Shown: in pieces, positions 1 to 9,363 of the stretch | Position numbering within the stretch: the stretch's first letter is position 1 | How the letters are laid out: each line of letters opens with the position of its first letter | Assembly: GCA_945913015.1 (NCBI GenBank) | Contig: CAMECH010000006.1 | Location: 62,001-126,000, forward strand | Direction: 5' to 3' | DNA length: 64,000 bases | DNA from: an uncultured Bacteroides sp. | Lineage (GTDB): Bacteria; Bacillota; Clostridia; Lachnospirales; Lachnospiraceae | The notes under the pieces: model-generated | What the model was told of the DNA's origin: nothing | Seen by the model: only the letters and a program-made list of their open reading frames with translations | The model's database searches: none | Made by a program: the position numbers and the translations under genes

Positions 1-1105
1 CATTTGAATAGAGCATATACTCATCATGCCTGTTTTTTTCTATCGAAAGCTGCTCCACAAAGCCCTTGAACACATTGGCTCTCGGGTCAGACAGCGAATA
101 TACTGCGTGTCCCATTCCGTATATAAGTCCTGTTTTATCAAATGCTTCCTTATGAAGAATCTTATCGAGATATTCCCTGATTTCATCTTCATCATTCCAG
201 TCCTTCACATGTTCCTTTATATCCCGGAACATCTTAACAACCTTAATATTGGCGCCTCCATGCTTAGGTCCTTTAAGCGAACCGAGCGATGATACCACTG
301 ATGAGTAGGTATCTGTTCCCGATGACGTAACAACATGCGTCGTAAATGTTGAATTATTACCACCGCCGTGTTCCGCATGCAGAACAAGCGCCAGGTCAAG
401 TATCTTTGCCTCAAATGGTGTATAGCTGCTGTCAGGTCTTAAAAGATGCAGAATATTCTCTGCCGTCGACAACTCCGCTCTTGGCTCATGAATTATAAGA
501 CTGCCTCCGACATGCGCATGTCTGTATGCCTGATAACTGTATACAGCAAGCAGCGGAAACTCCGATATAAGCTGCAGGCTCTGCCTTACAACATTCGGAA
601 CGCTGATGTCGTCAGCCTTGTCATCATATGAATACAGCATCAGCACGCTTCTTGCCATTGCATTCATAATATCTGCGCTCGGCTTCTTCATTATTATATC
701 GCGCACAAAATTAGGCGGTATGCACCTGTAGCCCCCAAGAAGCCCGTTAAATTCAGCAAGTTCCTGTGCATTCGGAAGCTTTCCGAATATAAGAAGATAT
801 GTTACCTCCTCAAAGCCAAACCTCTTGTCATCATTAAATCCTTTTATAATTTCTTCAACATCAATGCCTCTGTAATACAGCTTTCCCTCACAAGGTACGC
901 TCGTTCCGTCAGGCAGTTTCTCACTTGATTTGATTTCACTGATTTCCGTAAGCCCCGTAAGTACGCCCTTGCCGTTGACATCTCTAAGTCCCCTCTTAAC
1001 CTGATGTTTGTCATACAGCGAAATATCAATTCTGTTTGATTCCCTGCATTTTTTGGCAAGTGCCTTTATCTGCGGTGTTATAGTTGAAAAAGATTTCTCA
1101 TCCAC
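1..1105 (-). CDS. gltA: Citrate synthase, C-terminus cut by the window edge
   Basis: Condenses acetyl-CoA and oxaloacetate to citrate in the cytoplasm. Translation of the minus strand gives a continuous frame reaching position 1 with no stop, so the last part of the protein lies outside the window. Near residues 255-300 it carries the family motifs HAEHGGGNNSTF and GPKHGGAN, and later GMGHAVYSLSDPRA, which contain the catalytic histidines of citrate synthase. I chose the GTG at 1105 because an AGGGGG ribosome site lies 8 bases upstream and an in-frame TAA immediately precedes the GTG. The N-terminal extension before the catalytic core resembles the longer clostridial citrate synthases. An NADP isocitrate dehydrogenase gene lies 31 kb away in the same window, consistent with an oxidative route to 2-oxoglutarate and glutamate. 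Confidence 0.93.
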   Translation of the reverse strand, partial: MDEKSFSTITPQIKALAKKCRESNRIDISLYDKHQVKRGLRDVNGKGVLTGLTEISEIKSSEKLPDGTSVPCEGKLYYRGIDVEEIIKGFNDDKRFGFEEVTYLLIFGKLPNAQELAEFNGLLGGYRCIPPNFVRDIIMKKPSADIMNAMARSVLMLYSYDDKADDISVPNVVRQSLQLISEFPLLAVYSYQAYRHAHVGGSLIIHEPRAELSTAENILHLLRPDSSYTPFEAKILDLALVLHAEHGGGNNSTFTTHVVTSSGTDTYSSVVSSLGSLKGPKHGGANIKVVKMFRDIKEHVKDWNDEDEIREYLDKILHKEAFDKTGLIYGMGHAVYSLSDPRANVFKGFVEQLSIEKNRHDEYMLYSN

Positions 1106-1227
1106 TTAACTGACCCCCTTTTTGCGTATTAATACTAGGATAACATACCGGGCACACTCATTCCAATAAATAATTTATTAACCGTATAATAATTATTTAT
1201 AAATACTTCGTCGTCTTCCCTTCGCCA

Positions 1228-2592
1228 TTAAGACATCACAACAAATGTCGGCAGCGCCATTTCGCTGTACTGCGTTGAAATCATCTCACACGCTGAAATC
1301 CTTGAATATACTCCCGCGAACTTCCCGTTATAGACAAAAAGTCCGGTGAGATTACTGTATAAATGCCATTCATCATCCTTTGAAAAATCAACATTTGCCG
1401 TAGTATAAGGATGTACAAATTCCTGCAGGATATAACCTGAATTCATATTTTCCAAAACAAATCTTTTCCATTCCTCTTGCGTGCACTCAACGCCTGCATG
1501 CACACCCTTTGAGCCGTATGAATCCTCCGGCTTGATTATCCAGTTATCCTTATTGTCAAATACACTGTCTTTAATTTTCTTTCCATTAAAAATATGTTCA
1601 AGTGCACTGTCATCAAGCACCATTGTATAAGGCACATGTTCCTCAACAAACCGCTTTTCATCATTATCCAGCAGTTTTAATGTCATCTCGTCATGCAAAA
1701 CCTTATATATCATCTTATTATGCACAATCTGCGTTTTGAAATCACCAATCATGCACACATTTCCTTCCTTTACCGCCTCTATGAAATCAGTCACCTCATC
1801 AAAGTGCGCCATTATATCGCTTGTAACGGCTCTTCTGTAAATTATATCAACCGCTTTTCCTGACGGAGACAAAAGCTTTCCGTCTTTATGCACAAGCTTC
1901 CGTATTTCACAGATTTCCGCCGTATACCCGGCTTTTTCAAATGCATCCCTGAAAATCATAAATTCATTCTCGGTTGCATTTTCCATAAAGTCAGTGATAC
2001 ATACATGTCCTTTATGCGGTTCCTCACCTTTTCTTCTGCAATAATCCGCATATATACTGCCAACCTCCGACACCCATGAATCAAACAGTTCAAACGTTGT
2101 CATCTCATGCTTTTTAGAAAACTCCTGCCATGCCTTTGTCTTTTGAAAAGCTATGCATAATTCCCTGTCTTCGTTCATTGCACTTGTTCCGTCCGTGTTA
2201 AATTCACAGAACTTGAAAGCATGCGTCTTCTCATCCAGAAAAATATCTACTCTTGCAATCGGAATATTTGTTTTGTATGACGGTTCCCTGAGAATAAGCT
2301 CTTCAAGCCTCCTGTCAAAGCCAAACAGTTTCCTGTAATCAGGATTACCGCCGTATTCTGCAATCACCTTGTCAAAAATTCCGTATAAAGTTTTGACAAG
2401 ACTTTCAAAAAGCTCTGTTTCCTTTGGTGTAAAAAGCTTCGGAACACAAAGACTTTTTACACATCTTCCATGATATTTCGCTGTAGAATTCAAAATATAA
2501 TCAACAACCGTCTTTGCGGAATCTTTTGCTCCTTCCATGTCACTTTTTACAATATCAACATACTCATCATATATTTCTGTAATTTCTTTCAC
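1228..2592 (-). CDS. ATP-grasp ligase of the glutathionylspermidine-synthase-like type
   Basis: A protein of about 454 residues resembling circularly permuted ATP-grasp enzymes, which join a carboxylate to an amine through an acyl-phosphate. Visible signatures are ARVDIFLD and FCEFNTDG (about residues 115-135), WIIKPEDSYGSKG (about 350), and YILQEFVHPY followed by a C-terminal segment rich in acidic and Asn residues. No signal peptide or membrane segment is seen. The likely start is the GTG at 2592, with GGAGG 5 bases upstream; the ATG at 2604 overlaps that ribosome site. It lies 37 bases downstream of a glutamate-cysteine-ligase-like gene and is probably co-transcribed with it. That pairing suggests the second step of a gamma-glutamyl peptide or thiol pathway, a non-orthologous GshB. 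Substrate and product are inferred only. Confidence 0.75.
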   Translation of the reverse strand: MKEITEIYDEYVDIVKSDMEGAKDSAKTVVDYILNSTAKYHGRCVKSLCVPKLFTPKETELFESLVKTLYGIFDKVIAEYGGNPDYRKLFGFDRRLEELILREPSYKTNIPIARVDIFLDEKTHAFKFCEFNTDGTSAMNEDRELCIAFQKTKAWQEFSKKHEMTTFELFDSWVSEVGSIYADYCRRKGEEPHKGHVCITDFMENATENEFMIFRDAFEKAGYTAEICEIRKLVHKDGKLLSPSGKAVDIIYRRAVTSDIMAHFDEVTDFIEAVKEGNVCMIGDFKTQIVHNKMIYKVLHDEMTLKLLDNDEKRFVEEHVPYTMVLDDSALEHIFNGKKIKDSVFDNKDNWIIKPEDSYGSKGVHAGVECTQEEWKRFVLENMNSGYILQEFVHPYTTANVDFSKDDEWHLYSNLTGLFVYNGKFAGVYSRISACEMISTQYSEMALPTFVVMS

Positions 2593-2629
2593 GACATCCT
2601 CCATTCTGCATTTTGGAAAATATGGTATC

Positions 2630-3769
2630 TTACTTTAATGCCGTTTTTCTTACAAATTCAACAACATCCGATGCCTTTTTCCCATATATCCTGCCATTAA
2701 TTCCATCGGCAATAATTGATTCCTTAGCCTGTGCAACATCTCTCTCCGTGACATTTCCCAGGTAATTTTCTATTACATCCATGCACTTTACATTGTAAAA
2801 TATATTCTTTATCAGTTCTGCATAATCAGCCGCCCTGTCAATATCGCAGCTGTCCGCCATCCTTATCTCTATATAATTCTTAAGCCGCACATCAAAAAAT
2901 ACCATTGACAGAATATGCTCAACCTCTGCTTTTGTCATGATGCGATTGGCATAAATATCCTTTATCTTTTCATCGTCCGTATATCTGGCAGTTCCATTGT
3001 CCATCACCAGTATTGCCGGAATATTCATAATATACTCTGCATATTTTCTAAAACCAAATTCAGCATCAAGGCACCCTTTCATCAGTGTACACCTGTCCAA
3101 ATCCACATTATTCCATATATACGTGCGCACAAGATGCATCTGCGCTTTTTCCCCCTCAAATACCGGCGTATTGTCCATCATAAGTGACAATACCGGGGAC
3201 AGAACACAGGCAAGCTGATATTTACGAACTGCATCCTCCTCATTTTCGTAATCCACCGAAACCTGTACCGATGCCGTTGCTCTCATCATATTCTTTCCGC
3301 AGGTGCCTGTCTTTTCAAAGTATCTGTTCATGTACTCATAACGCTTTTTAGGTATAAGACACAGATCCGCTGCTTTCTCATGCGGATTGTATCCGTAACA
3401 TTCAAGCCTCAGTTTTTCTTTAAAAAGAACACTGTCCAGTACATTTCTGAACTCATTGTAAATTTCCACAAGCTGCTCCACCGTTTTGCAGGGGTTAATG
3501 CTTATCTCAAACTGTGCCGCAGGCTCAAGCGTAACAGAGTATCTATCATTATAAAAACCTATCAGATGTCCCTCCAGATAGTAAGGATTGTCTTTCTTTG
3601 TCATAATTGACTGAATCACTCTTACTACCTGATTATATTCAGCCGAATGATTATATTCATCCAGCAGAAAATGCTCTATCTCAATTCCAATTCCGAAATC
3701 CTCTGCCTTTTTGCATCCCTTTTCAAAGTATTCAGTAATTGTCCTTATATTTTCCTCATAAATGCTCAT
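2630..3769 (-). CDS. Glutamate-cysteine ligase-like protein (GCS2 family)
   Basis: A cytoplasmic enzyme of about 379 residues resembling the GCS2 carboxylate-amine ligases (plant-type GshA, EgtA), which form gamma-glutamyl amides with ATP. Visible motifs are GIGIEIEHF (about residues 26-34), EPAAQFEISINPC (about 84-96), TASVQVSVDYENEEDA (about 165) and NYIEIRMADS (about 300). The start is uncertain: TTG at 3808 abuts the upstream stop, GTG at 3781 has GGAGG only 3 bases away, and ATG at 3769 has it 15 bases away. I list the ATG. It sits between a DUF1653 gene and an ATP-grasp gene, all on one strand with minimal gaps, so it is probably one operon. Clostridia mostly lack glutathione synthesis, so the product may be gamma-glutamylcysteine, glutathione or another gamma-glutamyl compound. 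The acceptor cannot be read from sequence. Confidence 0.75.
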   Translation of the reverse strand: MSIYEENIRTITEYFEKGCKKAEDFGIGIEIEHFLLDEYNHSAEYNQVVRVIQSIMTKKDNPYYLEGHLIGFYNDRYSVTLEPAAQFEISINPCKTVEQLVEIYNEFRNVLDSVLFKEKLRLECYGYNPHEKAADLCLIPKKRYEYMNRYFEKTGTCGKNMMRATASVQVSVDYENEEDAVRKYQLACVLSPVLSLMMDNTPVFEGEKAQMHLVRTYIWNNVDLDRCTLMKGCLDAEFGFRKYAEYIMNIPAILVMDNGTARYTDDEKIKDIYANRIMTKAEVEHILSMVFFDVRLKNYIEIRMADSCDIDRAADYAELIKNIFYNVKCMDVIENYLGNVTERDVAQAKESIIADGINGRIYGKKASDVVEFVRKTALK

Positions 3770-3809
3770 TGACTTTTCCACTGTCCTCCGTATCGGAGTA
3801 TTTTCCAAT

Positions 3810-4349
3810 CTATCTCAAACGATTGCTCTCTTCATATCTGGCATGCGCCATAACACAACTTTTAAGAGACATAAAACGCTCATCAATCGGGCCGTCAGGA
3901 ACCGTAACATCAATGCTTGTAGCAATATCATTGATAAGCCTGTCATCCATCTTTCCTCTTATTGAAGCAAGGACATTAAGCTTCTCCCTGTAGCTGCCGG
4001 CATCAAGAAATGCTTCAAGTGCAGGATTAATACAGCCTTTTTCATCTGTTTCCTTCTCACATATATCTTCTTTACATACTTCCTGCCGTGCTGCTTCTTT
4101 ATCAGCAGTTTCGCCATCTTCCAAATCAACCTTTTCAAAGCGGTATTTCTGTGTCACTTCAGGATATTTCTGATGGTCCACTTCGCTCACAAACATATCG
4201 TAAGGCCTTACATACCATTTGAAATCACCATACATAGCCTGATATACAACCATTTTTTCTTTGGTCTCAGAGTGGTATGCTATTCCTTTTACCTGATATA
4301 ATTTATTCTTAAAATGTCTGTAAAATTCTCCCGGTAATACATTTCTCAT
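3810..4349 (-). CDS. DUF1653 domain protein
   Basis: A protein of 179 residues. Residues 1-75 match the DUF1653 pattern, with GEFYRHFKNKLYQV, then VVYQAMYGDFKWYVRPYDMF; this small beta-rich domain has no established role. Residues 80-105 are charged and low in complexity. Residues 108-179 form a separate helical part with KLNVLASIRGKMDDRLINDI and HARYEESNRLR. There is no signal peptide. The ATG is preceded by GGGAGA. Its stop lies next to the alternative TTG start of the ligase gene, indicating tight coupling with the two ligases downstream. I do not know its function; a role as a partner or regulator of the ligase pair is a guess from context. Confidence 0.7.
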   Translation of the reverse strand: MRNVLPGEFYRHFKNKLYQVKGIAYHSETKEKMVVYQAMYGDFKWYVRPYDMFVSEVDHQKYPEVTQKYRFEKVDLEDGETADKEAARQEVCKEDICEKETDEKGCINPALEAFLDAGSYREKLNVLASIRGKMDDRLINDIATSIDVTVPDGPIDERFMSLKSCVMAHARYEESNRLR

Positions 4350-4394
4350 TTAACACTATCTCCCATTTTGCAAACTGCACTTGAATTTTACCAT

Positions 4395-4440
4395 AAAAGA
4401 AGGCTTAAAACAAGACAGATACCCGCCTGCTTTAAGCCGT
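4395..4440 (-). terminator. Rho-independent terminator after ilvC
   Basis: On the minus strand, GGCTTAAA pairs with TTTAAGCC (arms 4431-4438 and 4402-4409), followed by TTCTTTTA. A second small hairpin with CGCAGA/TCTGCG arms lies at 4448-4464, right after the ilvC stop. Confidence 0.7.
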
Positions 4441-4471
4441 TCTTTACGCAGAAAATATCTGCGATTATCAA

Positions 4472-5524
<1,053 letters not shown>

Positions 5525-6016
5525 TTATTTTAAACTTGCAGCGCCTCTTGCAAGTCCGGTAATTCCGGTTCTTGCAAGTTCTGTAATTTTAAAATCATCT
5601 AACAGTTCAATAAATGCATTAAGCTTTGACTGACTTCCTGTAAGCTCAATAGTCATAGTATCCTCTTTAACGTCAACAATGTTTGCACGGAAAATATCCG
5701 CAACCGCTGCCACTGACTGACGCTGTCCTGCATTTGCCTCAACCTTGATAAGAATAAGTTCACGGCATACAGATGCATCGGAAGGAAGTTCTACAATCTC
5801 CTTAACGTCAACAAGCTTTGCAAGCTGTTTCTCAATCTGTTCCAGGACATCATCATCTCCCGTAACAGTAACTGTCATTCTTGAATACTGCGGATCCTGA
5901 GTTACCCCCACAGTAAGACTGTCTATATTATAACCTCTTCTGCTGAAAAGTCCTGCTACACGGCTTAAAACACCTGCTTCATTTCCAACAAGAATTGAAA
6001 ATACTGCCTGTCTCAT
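5525..6016 (-). CDS. ilvN: Acetolactate synthase small (regulatory) subunit
   Basis: Regulatory subunit of acetolactate synthase, which binds branched-chain amino acids for feedback inhibition and activates the catalytic large subunit. The 163-residue length is normal. The N-terminal ACT domain starts FSILVGNEAGVLSRVAGLFSRRGYNIDSL, and a second regulatory domain follows from about residue 80 (ELILIKVEANAGQRQSV). It is transcribed ahead of ilvC with a short gap. No catalytic subunit gene and no T-box or leader peptide are visible just upstream, where the ABC transporter gene ends 49 bases away, so regulation may be from a promoter further upstream. Confidence 0.95.
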   Translation of the reverse strand: MRQAVFSILVGNEAGVLSRVAGLFSRRGYNIDSLTVGVTQDPQYSRMTVTVTGDDDVLEQIEKQLAKLVDVKEIVELPSDASVCRELILIKVEANAGQRQSVAAVADIFRANIVDVKEDTMTIELTGSQSKLNAFIELLDDFKITELARTGITGLARGAASLK

Positions 6017-6065
6017 GGCACTTCACCATATCCTTTCCTATACAACGCTATATGAAATAATCTTA

Positions 6066-7514
6066 TCAACCATTGCCATTTTTGTCAATATCAAAAGCTT
6101 TTGCATGCAGTGCTTTTACATCCTCCAAATCATGTGTCGCAACCAGCAGCGGACGCCCATCAATATTATCAAGAATAAATTGCGCCACCTTCATTTTGTT
6201 GTTTTCATCCAGCCCCCAGAATGGTTCATCCATCACAACGGCATCAGACTCACATAATATCGCCCTTACTATCTCACAGCGTCTTTTCATTCCTCCGCTG
6301 AGACAGCTTACAGGCTTATCCAGAGCTTCCTCATCAAGAACTTTCCCAAGCATTTCTCTTACATAGTCTCTCTTAGAACTGCCATTTTTCATTGCGATAA
6401 GCACATTATCAACTGCTGACAGCCACGGACAAAGACTGCTTTCCTGAAACACAGCGGTAATCCTCCCCTGAATTCCTACGCTGCCGCAGTCAGCAGACGT
6501 AAGCCCCAAAATTATCCGTATCAATGTAGTTTTACCGGCTCCGGATTCCCCCATAAGACATACGGTTTCATTCATATTAATATTCAGTGATACGTTCTCA
6601 AGGACTCTGTCGCTTCCGTAATTCTTTGACACATTTTTAATGCAGATTCCACCCGAATCATCTGCCGCCTTTTCCTTTTTGCTTATGCATTTTACCATTG
6701 TTTTATAGGTTCCGTCCTGCACGGCTTTTTTTACAAAGATTGGCGCATTATGATATTTTGAAAGTTCCTCAGACATTTTCATAACTGCCCACAGAAAGCC
6801 TTTTTCAAAGGCCATACTTACAGCAATTATAATTATACCCCATGAGAGGAGCACATCACTCTCCATATACAATTTGGAAAGATACATCTGCTCCCCTATC
6901 GAATACCGCGCAAGTCCGATAATCTCTGCAGCCACGCCTGCTTTCCAGCACATGCCTGCTGAAGACTCAAGTGCAGTTTTCATGTATGGAATACACTGTG
7001 GAAGCACAACAAATCTGAAACGCCTCATACCCGTTATGCCAAAAACTTCAGACATCTCATTCAGTTTCAAATCAAGATTTCTCATACTTTCAAGCATTCC
7101 ATAATATACAATCGGAAATACAACTATAAATGAAATCACTGAAGAAACCCATGATGAGCCGGCAAGCATCAGAACAAGTATTATAAATGCAGTAACCGGC
7201 AGCGATTTCATAACTACCACCGGCGGCCTTAAAATGCTCTCTGCCAGCTTACTTCCTGCTGAAATTATACCGGCTGCCGATGCCGTCAAAAAAGCAAGAA
7301 TAAATCCTGTAAATATTTTTAAAAAGCTGTTTAATATAATTATGTATGTATCCTGTTTTCCCAACAGCTCTATCAGGCAAAAAAATACTTTAACAGGACC
7401 CGAAAGTATAAAATCGAGCCCTGTCAAAGTACTTGCAGCCTGCCATATGCCAAGCCATAATATAATCACCAGTATATTGGTGACAATTTTTTTATTAATA
7501 CCGTCACGAAACAT
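6066..7514 (-). CDS. ABC transporter permease fused to its ATPase (SsuC-SsuB type)
   Basis: A 482-residue protein that joins two normally separate subunits of NitT/TauT-type importers. Residues 1-245 hold about six membrane segments and the permease loop around EVFGITGMRRFRFVVLP. Residues 275-482 are an ATPase with Walker A GESGAGKTT, signature LSGGMKRR, Walker B VVMDEPFWGLD and the switch ATHD. Such transporters import sulfonates, nitrate, taurine or pyrimidine precursors; the substrate here is unknown. The gene begins directly after the stop of the GGDEF gene, with GGAG 6 bases before the ATG. No binding protein is adjacent, but one of the right family lies at 25136-26158. Confidence 0.88.
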   Translation of the reverse strand: MFRDGINKKIVTNILVIILWLGIWQAASTLTGLDFILSGPVKVFFCLIELLGKQDTYIIILNSFLKIFTGFILAFLTASAAGIISAGSKLAESILRPPVVVMKSLPVTAFIILVLMLAGSSWVSSVISFIVVFPIVYYGMLESMRNLDLKLNEMSEVFGITGMRRFRFVVLPQCIPYMKTALESSAGMCWKAGVAAEIIGLARYSIGEQMYLSKLYMESDVLLSWGIIIIAVSMAFEKGFLWAVMKMSEELSKYHNAPIFVKKAVQDGTYKTMVKCISKKEKAADDSGGICIKNVSKNYGSDRVLENVSLNINMNETVCLMGESGAGKTTLIRIILGLTSADCGSVGIQGRITAVFQESSLCPWLSAVDNVLIAMKNGSSKRDYVREMLGKVLDEEALDKPVSCLSGGMKRRCEIVRAILCESDAVVMDEPFWGLDENNKMKVAQFILDNIDGRPLLVATHDLEDVKALHAKAFDIDKNGNG

Positions 7515-9332
7515 CTACGACTCCAATGTGTTGCCAATAAATTTCACAATCATATATAAGGTGTCAATATCATTTTCGCTCCATTTTCTTCTGTGTACAC
7601 CGAATATATCAAATGAAATAACGGCATCTGCATGCTCCTTTGTTCCCATCATGAACTGAAGTGTGGAACAAATACCATGTTCAACCCAGTAATCATACAT
7701 TCTTGGGCAATGAATCTCAAATTCCTTGACATTATGAATCAGATTAATACCATTCTCATCAAACAAATTGAAATATTTGTCGTCCATTATTTCAGAAACA
7801 TCACCGATTTCAGATTCATATTTTCCCGCTGACAGGCTTAATTCAAGCTTATCTTCACTGTTCCTCTCAAAGATTGAAATTCCGTGAATATTTAAATGTT
7901 CAATAATCTCATTGAGTACATGCGGAATCATCTGACGCCCGGCTTTAGACAAAAGGAGAATAAGATTTGCAGCAAGCTCTGCCTTTGCAAGCGGCTTCAT
8001 CTCTACAGGCACATGCGCCGTATAAATTCCGTCCTGCTCATCAGCAAGCTCACCATGAAGCTCCTTCGTATAGATAATAAATCTGTCTCTTCCTTTTTCC
8101 TTGGCTATATACAATGCTTTATCCGCAATTTTAAACAGTCTTTCGTAATCCACAGCATCTTTCGGGTATTTTGACACTCCGATTGATGTTGTAAATCTGT
8201 AATCCTGCGCCTTATTCTGGAATGCCCATTCCAGCTCTTCCCTGATGCCGATAAGTATACTTCTTAACTCTGTCAGGTCTGTATGCTCAAGCATTATCAT
8301 AAATTCGTCACCGCCGATTCGTCCCACAACGCCCTTATCGCTTACCCATGTACGTATCGTCTGCGCAAATCTGTAAATAACCTCATCTCCAAACAGATGT
8401 CCGTATGTATCATTTACATTTTTAAAATAGTCTATGTCACAGATAACAAGCCAGAAATCTTCTTTTTTACCTGTTTCATTGTAATAGCGTATCTTGCTGT
8501 TAACAAACTCCGTCATAGCTTTCTTATTAAGAAGACCTGTTGCAGAATCCTTTTCAGCCGCATCTGATCCATATGCCGCCCCGCTTGTAGCCTTGCCTAT
8601 TCGTGATACCATCGAAGCAATTCCGATTACCCTGGCAAGCTCATTATTGTGATACATAACCTGTCCGTGGAAAGACAGCTCTTCGCTCATCTCACCTTTG
8701 CGGCATATGCTTGTCTCAAATTCAACCGTAAAGCTTTCCTCACAGTTGCGGATTTTTTCAAACAGAAGCTGAAGCTTGGATATATTTTCACCTGTTACAT
8801 ATCCATTTTTAACTGCATTGTCATAAACTTCGTCAATAGGTGCTTTCTCAACATTCTCCGAGCGGAAGCCCTTGTAGCTGAAAAGCGCAAATTCCTGTGT
8901 CTTTGGATTATATTCAAAGAAATACTCCGGAATCATCCCCAGATAACTCCTGTATTTTCTTACATCCAAATCCATTTTCTTATATCTGTTATTAATAGTT
9001 ACCAGATCCCTTAATTCAATTTCCGTATAATATGTATCGTTAATCGGGATTTTCCGCTTTAAAACATATATAAGACACAGTCTGTAATCTCCATCTTTAC
9101 GGCGCACTCTAACTATTATGAATTTGTCGTCAGAGGCATCCTCATCATTAATGAATCTGTAAAATTTGTCTACATCCTCATCAGCGATAAGTTTGTCAAA
9201 TCTGGCATATTCCTCATAAATGAACTGATATGCCCTCTGATCGGCTTTCATAACCATGTAGTCACTGTCAAATGTAATTTTAGAACATGCCATATCATTG
9301 GCAGCATATTTGTAACTCACGTCAACAGCCAT
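7515..9332 (-). CDS. Diguanylate cyclase (GGDEF) with PAS-like and GAF-like regions
   Basis: A cytoplasmic signalling protein of about 605 residues with no membrane segment. The N-terminal 250 residues look like two PAS-like sensor regions. A GGDEF domain lies at about 265-420, with DIDYFKNVNDTYGH, an intact RIGGDEF active site and ADKALYIAKEKGRDR. A C-terminal GAF-like region follows (about 435-605). The active site is complete, so c-di-GMP synthesis from GTP is likely. The RxxD inhibitory site normally found just before GGDEF is absent (SDKG stands there). I start at MAVDV because GAGGG precedes it by 6 bases; the upstream ATG has no ribosome site. The ABC transporter gene starts right at its stop, which suggests co-regulation. 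Confidence 0.88.
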   Translation of the reverse strand: MAVDVSYKYAANDMACSKITFDSDYMVMKADQRAYQFIYEEYARFDKLIADEDVDKFYRFINDEDASDDKFIIVRVRRKDGDYRLCLIYVLKRKIPINDTYYTEIELRDLVTINNRYKKMDLDVRKYRSYLGMIPEYFFEYNPKTQEFALFSYKGFRSENVEKAPIDEVYDNAVKNGYVTGENISKLQLLFEKIRNCEESFTVEFETSICRKGEMSEELSFHGQVMYHNNELARVIGIASMVSRIGKATSGAAYGSDAAEKDSATGLLNKKAMTEFVNSKIRYYNETGKKEDFWLVICDIDYFKNVNDTYGHLFGDEVIYRFAQTIRTWVSDKGVVGRIGGDEFMIMLEHTDLTELRSILIGIREELEWAFQNKAQDYRFTTSIGVSKYPKDAVDYERLFKIADKALYIAKEKGRDRFIIYTKELHGELADEQDGIYTAHVPVEMKPLAKAELAANLILLLSKAGRQMIPHVLNEIIEHLNIHGISIFERNSEDKLELSLSAGKYESEIGDVSEIMDDKYFNLFDENGINLIHNVKEFEIHCPRMYDYWVEHGICSTLQFMMGTKEHADAVISFDIFGVHRRKWSENDIDTLYMIVKFIGNTLES

Positions 9333-9363
9333 ATGTTCCCTCATCTTAATTATCTAAAAATAA

